NCBI GenBank assembly: GCA_964019055.1
Contig: OZ025208.1
Span: 14,390,097 to 14,454,096 of the forward strand
Length of the DNA stretch: 64,000 nt
Direction: 5' to 3'
DNA from: Anthopleura xanthogrammica
Lineage: Eukaryota > Cnidaria > Anthozoa > Actiniaria > Actiniidae
In this document: positions 23,301 through 46,920 of the stretch, one piece after another
Numbering within the stretch: position 1 is the stretch's first letter
How the letters are laid out: each line of letters opens with the position of its first letter
The notes under the pieces: model-generated
What the model was told of the DNA's origin: nothing
What the model saw: the letters and a program-made list of their open reading frames with translations, nothing else
The model's database searches: none
Position numbers and translations under genes: made by a program

Positions 23301-25226
23301 TGCCAGATTCTAAAACCTATGAGTTTTTCAGTATATTTTGCTCTATGGAAGGGTTGGGACTTAATTATTTGGAGGAAAGCTGATGCAATAGACCTTTTTG
23401 AATTTGTAAAATACCACTGTGTTCAGTGACTACAGATTCATTTACACAGGGTTAGCCTCAATTTTGCATAGAATATTCATGTGTTACAGTGAAGATCTGT
23501 GGAATTTCAAAGTGTTTGTATTGTTGAAGTGTTGCAGTCTTTACTTTACCATTGGTATTTGTGAATGTTTTGACATCGAACTGAGGCTAACCCCAGCATA
23601 AATGAATATGTAGTCAATGTACACAGAATTTCAAAGTGTTTGTATTGTTGAAGTTGTGCATTCCTTACTTTACCATTTGGTAATTGTGAATGTTTCAATG
23701 TTGAACTAAAGGCTAACCCTGCATAAATAAATCTGTAGTCAATGAACACAGCAGTATTGTGTAAATTTGAAAAAGGGTTATTCAAGCTAATCCATGTTTT
23801 GGCCTTTCTGAGTTTTCATGGAAAACTAATAAGGAGTAGGATCATGCTTAAGATACACCATTTTTTTGATATGCAAAAGCTTAGCAAACTCTCTTGAACA
23901 GCAGAACAAAAAACAAAGGAAATGTAACTTGATTCAAAAAATAAAACCTGTAAAACAAAAAAGACAAAATTAATGGTGTCCCCTAAAACAGCTCATAATT
24001 AATCAGTGTTCCTTCTACTTGTTACCACTGGTTTATCGTGCAACCTCAGACAGGCCAATAGCTTTAATAGACATTGGTAGAGGTGGTCTTTCTTTTTTGT
24101 AGTTAGAATCCGTAGTTGGAAGTGCCAACTACTGTTTATTTCTGTTTTTCTTAGCATTACTAATGAAGTGAAGTAGGAATATTACTAACTGATCTCCTGG
24201 TATTTGTCCAATTGTCTAACAGGTTCTCTGTTAGCATTTAGTGTGGAGAGAGGCATGCATTTGCACAGCAAGTTTTTTCTTTAAACTACAAGTGCACCAA
24301 TGACTCATTCGGATAATATTGATGCCTGTTTTTAAATAAATCCATAGTGTGATCAAGCCAAGGAAGGATTAGTTAATAACTGCAGTCAGATGGATGAGTA
24401 TTGTTCAGATAAAGGATTTATAGGCTGGTTTGAAACCTCTGCAAAAGAAGATATTAATGTTGCCGAAGCTGCATCATTCCTTGTTTCCAAGGTAACCATG
24501 GGTTGTCCATCCCAAAAATACATCAATGCTATAAGTTTTTTTATCTATATTATTGATATATATAATGTTGGTCTGATCTATATTATTGCCACTATTTTCA
24601 TTGCTACATGCTGATGGAGACAACAGTCACAAGGGAAATCAGGCAATACACTGCTGTCAATCAAATTGTTCAGTACCTTTACATACTCTGATTGGCGGCA
24701 AAGTATTGCCTGATTTCCATGTCATGCCTGTTGTCTCTATCAGTGCATAGCAATGAAAACATTGGTAAACTATACTTCAATTGGATGCATTTCCCTTTTT
24801 GTCTTGGTACCACAACCAAAATTCTTATCATAATCCATTTTGCTGGCTTAATTTAAGCTACACCCAGGGTTTGTACAACTCCTTGAAATCCTTGACAAGC
24901 CCTTGAAATAGAAAAGTTGTTGAATACTCCTGGAAAACACCTCGAAAATCCCTCTATACCTAGTTTATTATGAACATCTGTAGCCACATTTTTGTTCGCA
25001 TTAGTTCTATCAAGAGGTAATTTTTGTTGGTGAGGAACATTAACAGGATTTCTGTTTATTTTAACAGATTTTAGAAAATGAAAAGACTCATAATTTTGAA
25101 GACATCCCTAAAGATCCTGAAGCCATCTCACTCACTGCAAATAAATCTGACATGACTTCAGGTGCAATGAACAAACAAGGAATGAAATCTGGGTCAATTG
25201 AACCTCAAAAAAGTGGATGCTGTTAA
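20390..25226 (+). CDS. RAB32: Rab32/Rab38-family small GTPase
   Basis: Six phase-consistent exons: 20390-20515, 21349-21427, 22271-22299, 23128-23280, 24348-24491, 25068-25226 (TAA 25224-25226). Rab32/38 acts on lysosome-related organelles, melanosome-type trafficking and mitochondria. Seen: P-loop VIGDLGVGKTSIIKRYV, switch I region HYRATIGVDFALKV, switch II WDIAGQERFGNMTRVYYKEA, base-binding LLANKCDQ and FETSAKED. The C-terminus SGCC is a double-Cys prenylation site. The FALKVINWDED and GNMTRVYYKEAVGAF stretches are Rab32/38 hallmarks. The start codon is not in the 20390 exon (open and in phase at SSEGEKKEY); it must be in an upstream exon, perhaps ATG 19725. Intron 3 carries a tandem duplicate of the acceptor and first part of exon 4. 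RAB32 versus RAB38 cannot be settled, since invertebrates often have one co-orthologue. Confidence 0.92.
21756..22075 (-). pseudogene. LINE 3'-end fragment (reverse-transcriptase C-terminal tail)
   Basis: The minus strand encodes a decayed non-LTR retrotransposon tail: FKALHGFAPVYIMELI, TRYSLRSDSGNFLQVPR, GERAFVHAAPTVWNALP and FKKGLKTHLF, in the order typical of CR1/L2/Jockey-type ORF2 ends. No catalytic domain is present. It lies in Rab intron 2, followed by AT microsatellites at 22079-22110. Confidence 0.8.
22549..22800 (-). repeat. tRNA-headed SINE (family D), copy 1
   Basis: On the minus strand: A-box-like GGCATAGTGGTTAGAATGC, B-box-like GAGTTTGAGTCCTG, then GTTGGTTCTCTCCTGTGC, GAGGGTTTTTATCTGGG and the tail AGGGCCACAGGTTTGTTAGC. 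The body and tail recur at 52939-53195 and pieces at 26360, 55365 and 63170. Confidence 0.75.
22915..23171 (+). repeat. Tandem duplication of intron end plus start of Rab exon 4
   Basis: Two copies (about 22915-23046 and 23047-23171) share the intron text GCCCTAGATTGCATGC...TTTCTTGTTAG and the exon start GTGTATTATAAAGAAGC. The first copy breaks off inside the exon at GTATTT and runs back into intron text. Its acceptor is at 23009-23010; the functional one is at 23126-23127. Copy 2 lacks about 17 intron bases. Confidence 0.95.
23400..23770. repeat. Family K repeat, copy 2, internally duplicated
   Basis: Inverted outer blocks (GTAAAATACCACTGTGTTCA and its inverse near 23745-23770). The internal GTGTTTGTATTGTTGAAG block occurs twice. 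Shares blocks with 16592-16816. Confidence 0.65.
24596..24758. repeat. Inverted-repeat element in Rab intron 5
   Basis: TTTCATTGCTACATGCTGAT at the left pairs with the inverse of ATCAGTGCATAGCAATGAAA at the right. Internal GAAATCAGGCAATAC pairs with GTATTGCCTGATTTC. Confidence 0.8.
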
Positions 25227-25726
25227 TCATCAGATGTGATCAATAGGTTTTAACACTTCTTACTTTAGAACTTATTTTATGACGACTCATTCTTTTTTAA
25301 CCACTATATGTTCATTGATGATATTTTAATAATCAAATTTGCCTCCAGTGCTCTTCAAGGTGCTTTTTAATTATAAAATATAGTACTAGATATATTTGAC
25401 TTATTCTACAGATTAAGATTTCTATTTTTTTGTGTGCTTGAGATATGTGTAGACAATGGTAAGAAAATAGCAAAGAGGAAAAAGACTAGGAAGAGATGCC
25501 AGTTGAGTAGGCTAGAACAGCTTGAGAGACTTTTTTCTCTTTTACCTTACTTATGTATAATTATTATTATTATTATTATTAATTCATGATCATCACAATA
25601 TTCTCAATGTTGAAGTTTAAATTCAGTGCACCACAAAAATTCATTGCAATGATTAAGAATTACATCTAGTAGAGTATCAAGATTATCAAGCATAGCTGCA
25701 CCTTTTTGCCTTATAGTCCCTAGCTA

Positions 25727-25950
25727 GAGAGTCCTGAAGGGCTAAATTGGGAGCTGGGATTGACCTTTTTTGTGCTGGGAAAATGGGATTTCATGCACTG
25801 GGACTGGGATTTAGCCATTACCGGGATTGGGATTTTGTAAAATTTCTAACTCTTTAACTCAGACTGAGATTTTGCATGACTGGGAATGAGATTTTGCAAA
25901 GTTTTGGGCTGGGAAATGGGATTAGGACCCCCTTTTCAGGACCCTCTAGC
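25727..25950. repeat. Family O repeat (TGGGATTT-rich, AGTCCTGAAGGG ends), copy 1
   Basis: GAGAGTCCTGAAGGG at the left and CAGGACCCTCTA at the right, with many GGGATTTTG/GGGACTGGGATTT blocks between. A copy in the other orientation is at 44625-44785. Confidence 0.65.
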
Positions 25951-26207
25951 TATAGTACGAGTTATAAAATGCTTCACTAGTTATGAGGAGCCATGATTAG
26001 ATATTAGCTTTGCACCCATCACATTTGTTTTGACAAGAGAAAAGCAATGGCTTAGGAATTTTCCTTTTGACAAACATATTAAGCCTGGTTTTATGTGCAC
26101 TTAGCTTGCAATGGAATCAGAGTCAGATTCAGAAGCAGTTCATGTGTGAAAAAGGGATCCTTCCTTCTAATGCACTTCTGACTCACATTTTTATCCACTA
26201 ATATAAT

Positions 26208-26642
26208 GCTGTATTTACTCATTTAAGTGATGTGGTGCTCTTTAGATTTTTAGTGTTACAGTTTTGAAACTTATTGGGGGGGAGGAGACACTTATTTGAG
26301 GTGGCACTCTGATATTTTGCTCTCATATGCAGTGACTATGCAGTGACTCGGCACCTTAAGTGAGTTGAGTTTGTTGGTTCTCTCCCTTGCTTCAAGGGTT
26401 TTTCTCAGGGTTCTCCGGTTTTCCTCCCTCCGTAAAAACCAACCCTAATTCGATCTGAGCTGTGCTCTGTGGTAATACATGAGTCGTATGGCGGCTGCTG
26501 AAGGCGCCTTCGTATGCCTTCGACTCGACCACGTTGAGCTGAGTCCTTCGCAATTCAGCTGCAAGCAAGGATGATTACCCTCTCCAATTATTAATGGAGG
26601 ACAGTGCTTAATCGAGGGGTGCTTAAAAGAGTAAATATGGTA
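26208..26642. repeat. Family E element, copy 3, containing a SINE (family D) piece
   Basis: CTGTATTTACTCATTTAAG at the left and AAAGAGTAAATATGG at the right are inverted. Between them, at about 26360-26440, lies the family D body (GTTGGTTCTCTCCC, TTCTCCGGTTTTCCTCCC). Confidence 0.6.
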
Positions 26643-27089
26643 TGCTATATAATTTCAAAAAAAATTCATTTTGTGGTACATTAGAAGTGTAAATGGATTG
26701 TTTTTATCTTTTAACAATACAGTTATTACTTTTAGTGTTTGATTTATAATTCAAATAGTTAATATCATTATGTTCAAAGCAGTTAGACAATATAGAATAC
26801 AACAATTATTGTAAAAATATAAATAAAATTTGTTGAAATAAGCAGGGTTTTTTTATATTGCACCTCACAGTTGGACTGTCACCTCAGCACCTCAAAAGAC
26901 TTAATTCAGCCCAGATGTTGTTTCAGGGTTCAATCTGTGAGTTAGCCATGCCCTGACTTTGATCAGCCAGGAGGTTGTTGAAGGGTTTCCTTAAATTTGA
27001 AGGATTTTTTTTAAGGTGGGTTGTACAATGATTTATTTGTTTTGTGACACTCCAAAGAACAAACGTCAAGAACTTTCTCATAAAACCAC

Positions 27090-27095
27090 TTTATT
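27090..27095 (-). terminator. Candidate poly(A) signal of UQCRB
   Basis: AATAAA on the minus strand about 180 bases downstream of the UQCRB stop. Confidence 0.5.
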
Positions 27096-27273
27096 TATCT
27101 TACAGCCACACTTCCATCAAATACTCAAATCTTTTTGATTAAAAACAAACAGTTGAAACAGCAGATTAGAAGTCAACATAATTTACATGCAGAAAGTATC
27201 AATTGAAGAAAAAATGCTGTTATTTAATCTCAGTATTTCCAATTCACTCCATTAAAATAGTGAGACTAGGGCA

Positions 27274-28970
27274 CTACTGTTTGTCCCACAGCTCTCTTTC
27301 CTTGCGTTCGGCTTTGACTTGCTGGATTATTGGGTCCAGAAATGGAACATCCTACAATAAAATAATGGTATATGATGATGAGGATTTTGATATTAGACAT
27401 CCATTCCTCTAAGAAACAATACTCTGTTGTTAACAACCAGGAGACAATTTATTTTCAAAATATTGCACAGGGTAAATTCACTGGCTGAGTTGTAAGCATG
27501 GAATCCCAACCAGTTATTTTCATGGTACAGCAATTTTAATATATGCCAGTATAGTGATGACCATGTTCAACCTGTAAGACTGCTGGAAAGCACATGTATG
27601 CAGTCTAGTTGTGAAACAGAAAAACTTGCACAATTATATAGACCCCTTGCAGCACATCAGAATGCAGCTCAATTTGGAGGACAAAAGAATCGGTTCCAAT
27701 TCTAAGGAGATTGATATTCTTTGGTTTTGCCCTCCAAATTGAGCTGCATTGACATCACGTGAAAGGGGTCTATAGCATGCCGGTCACCAATCAGTGTGGG
27801 TTGTCTACATGATAACAGGGTGTCCATAATAAGTGAGTGTCCATTAAGTCATCTTTGACAGTACATGAACTCTTGTATAAGCCATTCTGAGGTTGAGGAA
27901 AAACAGGGCCAAGTTGGTATTGCAGTGCATTGTGGGGTAGTTTATGAGATATATTTACAAGATGGAGTATGTTTCATCCCCTAACAGTCCCACAATGCCA
28001 ACTTGACCCGGTTTTTTCCTCAACCTCAGAATGGCTAATACAGTAGTATGCCCAGTCATACAATACTCACCTCACTAGGTTTTGTCCACAGTTCCTCTGG
28101 CAATATTGTTTGTTTCATGGTGACGTCAATGGCTCTTTTGATACGGAAGTTCCTCATGTTTAAGGTATCTTCTGGTATTCTCTTCAGAGCTTCAGTAACA
28201 TCAGGATCATCTTCTATAAGAAGATCTTCTTTGTATAAACCTGAAAATATTATATGCATATGAATTATAAAATTACCTTGCAGTACATATCAACCTTAAA
28301 AATTATACTATGGCCAAGTCAAAGGCTTCAACTTGAAATGTTTTCCTACGATCAAAGATTAATTCCATAAAACCGGTAAATTTTAATAAGAGTACCCTAG
28401 AACTCATGCTCTAGTCAGTAGTGTACAAATGTAAGGAGCTAAATCAGCTGATATGTACTCAAGTACTTGAAATCCAGGAAGAATATTGACTAGACGAAGT
28501 TTACAATTCTTTGAGCAAGCTAAAATTGGGCAGAGGTGAAAGCTGGGTTTTGAGATTTTAGAAAAAAGGGGGCCAATTCATGAACCTGAGCTAGAACAAT
28601 GACAAACGAAGATGATTTTCACTCTCCCACTTGAAATAATTTTTCAAATAAACGAAAATAAAACACCAAGCTGCAATATCTTTTCCACTGAATTAAAAAT
28701 AGTAGATCGACAATAATATCTTTTTCAGTAACGTAGTTCTATCAAGTACGTTGCTTATGCAATATTTCAAGTGAAATTTAAGTGAAACTTTATGCAGCAT
28801 TTTACATAATTTCCATAAGGTATTTTAACTATATAATAAAGCAAAACATGCAAAATTAACACACCTATCTGTCTGTATCCACAAGCGTAGACATACCACT
28901 CTCTAAAAGCCGTAAAAACGCGTTGTCCTAAGGACAGACTTCGCACTCCACGACTACCTACAGACGCCAT
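27274..28970 (-). CDS. UQCRB: Cytochrome b-c1 complex subunit 7 (UQCRB / QCR7)
   Basis: Three phase-consistent exons: 28970-28865, 28240-28071, 27351-27274 (TAG); 117 residues, against about 111 in vertebrates. It is a small matrix-side subunit of respiratory complex III in the mitochondrial inner membrane, needed for complex assembly near cytochrome b. Recognised by FREWYVYACGYRQIGLYKED, DPDVTEALKRIPEDTLNMRN, FRIKRAIDVTMKQTILPEE and the C-terminal KAERKERELWDKQ, all in family order. ATG 28970 sits in the good context AAAATGGCGT. The gene is head-to-head with the TTC39C-like gene, with 344 bp between the two starts. Intron 2 holds a family A and a family F inverted-repeat element. Nothing odd in the coding sequence. 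Confidence 0.95.
27638..27773 (-). repeat. Family A element, copy 4
   Basis: ATAGACCCCTTGC...AAAGGGGTCTAT in the opposite orientation to the other copies (the CACGTGA-like block is at the right end). UQCRB intron 2. The CRE octamer is mutated here. Confidence 0.8.
27878..28040. repeat. Family F inverted-repeat element, copy 1
   Basis: TAAGCCATTCTGAGGTTGAG...CTCAACCTCAGAATGGCTAA, with inner GTGCATTGTGGG / CCCACAATGCC blocks. UQCRB intron 2, ending 31 bases short of the exon 2 donor. Copy 2 is at 44224-44394. Confidence 0.8.
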
Positions 28971-29314
28971 TTTGTTGAGAGGACAAAATGGACCATAATA
29001 GTCATTTTCGTAGCTTTCGTGAACACGTCGTATTAGTTTCGTAATTATTTCGGGTCATCTTCGTATCAATGTTATTCTAAATATTTCTAGATCGATAATT
29101 GATCGTTTTTATCGATACTTTTCCGATTGGATTCAGCCAATGAGAATTTGCCCTGAAGCTTTGCTAAGAACACAAGGTGAGCTTCCAAATCAAAACATGG
29201 CGCGAAGTATCCAGAAATAAAAGGACTCACTCTTTTCTTTCTTATTTAAGTTCATTTTTCTGAGAATCTTCCTAGTAAGGAGCTGCAGCAAGCTCAGGGA
29301 AGGTTTCTCGCTTC
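28971..29314. promoter_or_regulatory. Bidirectional promoter region, UQCRB / TTC39C-like
   Basis: 344 bp between the UQCRB ATG (minus) and the TTC39C-like ATG (plus). No TATA box is obvious on either side. An in-frame TAA at 29276-29278 closes the frame upstream of the plus-strand ATG. The layout implies a shared promoter; the exact initiation sites cannot be seen. Confidence 0.6.
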
Positions 29315-43582
<14,268 letters not shown>

Positions 43583-43689
43583 TGTAAGTATTCAATGCAC
43601 GAGAGCGGTTTTTGTATGAGTGGGAAACGATACGGCAATTTTTTAGGCGTATCATATCTTACCTTAGCCGTAACTACGCGCTGTGATTG

Positions 43690-43695
43690 AATAAA
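43690..43695 (+). terminator. Candidate poly(A) signal of the TTC39C-like gene
   Basis: AATAAA 108 bases after the stop codon and 14 bases before a 94-bp tandem repeat, so cleavage would fall in the first repeat unit. Confidence 0.5.
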
Positions 43696-43708
43696 TTACT
43701 GGAAGAAA

Positions 43709-43980
43709 ATGGGAAGCCAATTTCAATGTTACGACATGTCGTACCGTGTACATGCTATAAGTCAGTACCGTACGTTTCCCACTCATACGAAAACTATTCT
43801 TATGGGAAGCCATTTCAATGTTACGACATGTCGTACCGTGTACGTGCTGTAAGTCAGTACTGTATGTTTCCCACTCATACTATAACCATTCTTATGGGAA
43901 GCCATTTCAATGTTACGACATGTCGTACCGTGTACGTTCTGTAAGTCAGTACTGTATGTTTCCCACTCATACGAAAACCT
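43709..43980. repeat. 94-bp tandem repeat, ~3 copies, with palindromic core
   Basis: Units start ATGGGAAGCCA at about 43709, 43802 and 43896, each with the palindrome ACGACATGTCGT and the tail TTTCCCACTCATACG. Related single blocks (TTCGTATGAGTGGGAAA) occur near 12125 and 43611. Confidence 0.85.
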
Positions 43981-44223
43981 CTAGTTTTACTACAGTTGTT
44001 CTATCGGTCTTTTATTGAGATGCAAAATGAAGTGTATTCTATTAAGATAACATGAGGAAAAGGAAATTTTGTACTCAATCTATACCAGAATGCATCGTTT
44101 TTGCTATCCAACAAAAGGCCATTCATGAAGAATATTAAGTATCTAAAGACAAAAAAATTCTTAAAAGCTGTAAACTTTATGAAAATGTTTCGAATTTCCG
44201 ACCTATGTATTTCTCTTATTGGT

Positions 44224-44394
44224 ATTAGCCATTCCGAAGTTGAGGAAAAGACTGGGTCGAGTTCTCATTGCAGCGTATTGTGGGACTGTTTTAGGAAAAT
44301 AACTCCAAGCGGCTATTTCGTCCCCAAAAGCACTCCCACAATGCACTGCAATGACAACTCGACCCAGTTTTTTCTCAACCTTGGAATGTCTAAT
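44224..44394. repeat. Family F inverted-repeat element, copy 2
   Basis: ATTAGCCATTCCGAAGTTGA at the left pairs with CTCAACCTTGGAATGTCTAAT at the right; inner GACTGGGTCGAGTT pairs with AACTCGACCCAGTT. Confidence 0.8.
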
Positions 44395-44624
44395 GACAGT
44401 CTTACCTTTATCTTTATCTTTATCTCTCTCTATCTCTTTTCTTGTCTTTAATATTGGTTTGGAAGCTGTAAGCTAAAAGCCTCGTGCAATTACACGAACT
44501 TTAAAAACACCACTCGTACCTATAATTAACGAATTGTACTTGCTGTACTCTCCATGTTTATCGACAAAATGGCGGCAAAAAGACCGGCACGAAGAAATAA
44601 TTACGCTAACATTACAAGTAAACA

Positions 44625-44785
44625 GAGGGTCCTGAAGGGAGGGGGATCTAATCCCATTTCCCAGCCCAAAGTTTTACAAAATCCCATCCCAGTAATGCCT
44701 AAATCCCAGTCCCAGTGCATTAAATCCTATCCCAAAAAAGACGAATCCCAGCTCCCATATTACCCCTTCAGGACCCTCGAAACAG
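44625..44785. repeat. Family O repeat, copy 2
   Basis: GAGGGTCCTGAAGGGAGGGG...CCCCTTCAGGACCCTCGA ends are inverted. Internal AATCCCAGTCCCAGTGCAT is the complement of the block in copy 1 at 25727. Confidence 0.7.
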
Positions 44786-45271
44786 ATTGAGTAAAGTAAA
44801 TAACACGCGTTATTTTAACCCACAGGGAGCCCGTTTTTAATATTTTCATTTATTCGTATTCATACCAGTTATGTTAACAAGCAGATATTTTATCCATTCG
44901 TTTATTTCGGTGTTCCTAGAAACATTATCCTATATAAATTATCCCACGTTCGTATTATTATTACCATCTTTGTCATCGATATCATAATTATTATTAATAT
45001 ATTAGATCTTTAAAAGATCGATGTCTTATTGACGAACAATTTTCAAGCTTTGGTTTATTTAATGTCCCACAAAACAACACGGTTGCACAAATGAACGCTT
45101 TTGAATTGACTGGGTTGCCTGTGTCATGGTTAGTCCGCGGTCGACCATAAACATTTATCTGGGACATGGAATGACTCCAAGGCTGAAACGGCATTTATGC
45201 TCATTTTAAAGAAGTTATATTTAAAGTTAATATTTACTAAGCGTTATGTTGCCCCTAAATATTAAGTTAAT

Positions 45272-45390
45272 ATAGACCCCTTGCACGTGACGTCAAAGCA
45301 ACTCAATTTCGAGTACAAAACAAAAGAATTTCAATGTCTTGTTTTGTCCTCCAAATTGAGCTGCATTCCGGCGTGCTGCAAGGGGTCTAT
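45272..45390 (+). repeat. Family A element, copy 6
   Basis: ATAGACCCCTTGCACGTGAC...GCAAGGGGTCTAT with TGACGTCA at 45288-45295. One of the best preserved copies. Confidence 0.85.
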
Positions 45391-46920
45391 TGTGCTCCTA
45401 AATATTGTTACTATTTATTTAGCATTATGTTGCCCCTGTTAGGGTATAAAAATGTTTTGTGTCTCACGAGTAAACAGTCTTTGCATGGGCCATCACTTAT
45501 ATAAACCTTCTGACAGCTCACTTAACCAAGCTTAATGATTCGATTGATTTGTGACCACAGTCTTAATAAGTCACGTAAACTGAATCATGAATTATAGCTT
45601 TTGTGACACTACAGAAGATAAGGCATTTCGTATGACTGTGAAAACCTTACGGTACGATTGCGTGACAGTGACGGTGCCATATCCGAGTATTTTGATTGGC
45701 TGAACAGGGTTCTTGCGTGTTGTGATTGGTTCAACGTCAATGCGTGACCGTGACTTGTACCATGACTTTCCACAGTTATACAAAATACAATTTAAATAAT
45801 TGCGCACTAAAATAATTAAAATGACTAAGTTGCGTGACACAACTTAATAATAACCTTACGTGACAGCTTGCGTCACGCCAAGTGTAAATGAAAAATATCC
45901 TTGCTTTAACGGAGTAACACTATAAGGACACTAAAAAATGCTAAAAATTATCTTACACTAACTTATAAATACATTTTTAGAACAAGGTAACGAATAAAGC
46001 AATTTTAGTTGGTGTTTATCGAGTTGTTCAACTAAAATGTATAAATAGGACTAGATACTGCCTCAAGAAGGCTAAGATCGATATCTTCAGATTTAGTAGT
46101 AGCATGGTACTTCATGTAGGGTACCGAAATACGATCACCAAATTGATTTACTGTTATAAACACAGCACAACGTCATACATGACGATTCTGCCTTTTTTGA
46201 AATTAAAAAAAAATATGGTAGACAAACGTTATGATAGATATGCTGCACCACTGACCCCGTGCAACAACAAAAATTTTGTTGCGCGACTTTGTTGCAGAAG
46301 TAGAAGCGCTTTCTACTCTCTGCAACAATGAAAATTTGCTGCGCGCGGGCTGGTAATACGATTAAAATTTGCTCTGCAACTTGCAACGCAACAATGTTGC
46401 GCGACAAGTTACACGAATTTGTTGCTCGTATTACCGCACCCTCAGTTCTAACGTCAATCTTCTTATGAGCCGAACCTAATGACATCAAAGAAGACCGCCT
46501 TATTATCCATTGTTTTCAATGCGTTCGACTCAAGTGAAGTTCGACGTTTGAGCTGGGCCTAAAACGCAGAAAATAACAAAATAAAAAATAAAATAAAAAA
46601 ATATTAATTTGGCACAAACAGGTCTAAAAGGAATCCTAGACCTGCTCTTTTTAAAACCTTTTTATCAACCGGATCGTCCAAAAAAAAAACAACAAGAAAC
46701 TAAACACACAGTTTTGAAAGCTGTTTAATATCATTAGAGGTTACTACATTTTGTTGCTGTACGTTGTTACGGCGTGTTATCTAAGAAAAGTTCCTGGTCT
46801 ACCTGCGCCCCATTTATTAGCCGAGGCAGCTTTCTGAGCAGTTGTCGTACGTCTACACTTTATTCTTTTTGCATTCGCCGCAGTTTTTATTTTCCCGAGA
46901 GGACATCAGTGGACGGGATT

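Larger units (their letters stand above)
25227..27089. other. Rab 3' flank and convergent intergenic region
   Basis: Holds a family O element (25727-25950) and a family E copy with a SINE piece inside (26208-26642). AATAAA at 26822-26827 is a candidate Rab poly(A) signal but is 1.6 kb past the stop. No gene seen. Confidence 0.5.
43981..46812. other. Intergenic region between TTC39C-like (+) and EGF-ShK (-) 3' ends
   Basis: Repeats listed separately cover parts (44224-44394, 44625-44785, 45272-45390, 46255-46420). ATGGCGGCAAAAAGACCGGC at 44569 has a good start context, but its frame runs into a repeat after about 20 codons; not called. AATAAA on the minus strand at 46813-46818 is the likely poly(A) signal of the EGF-ShK gene, about 100 bases past its stop. 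Confidence 0.5.
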
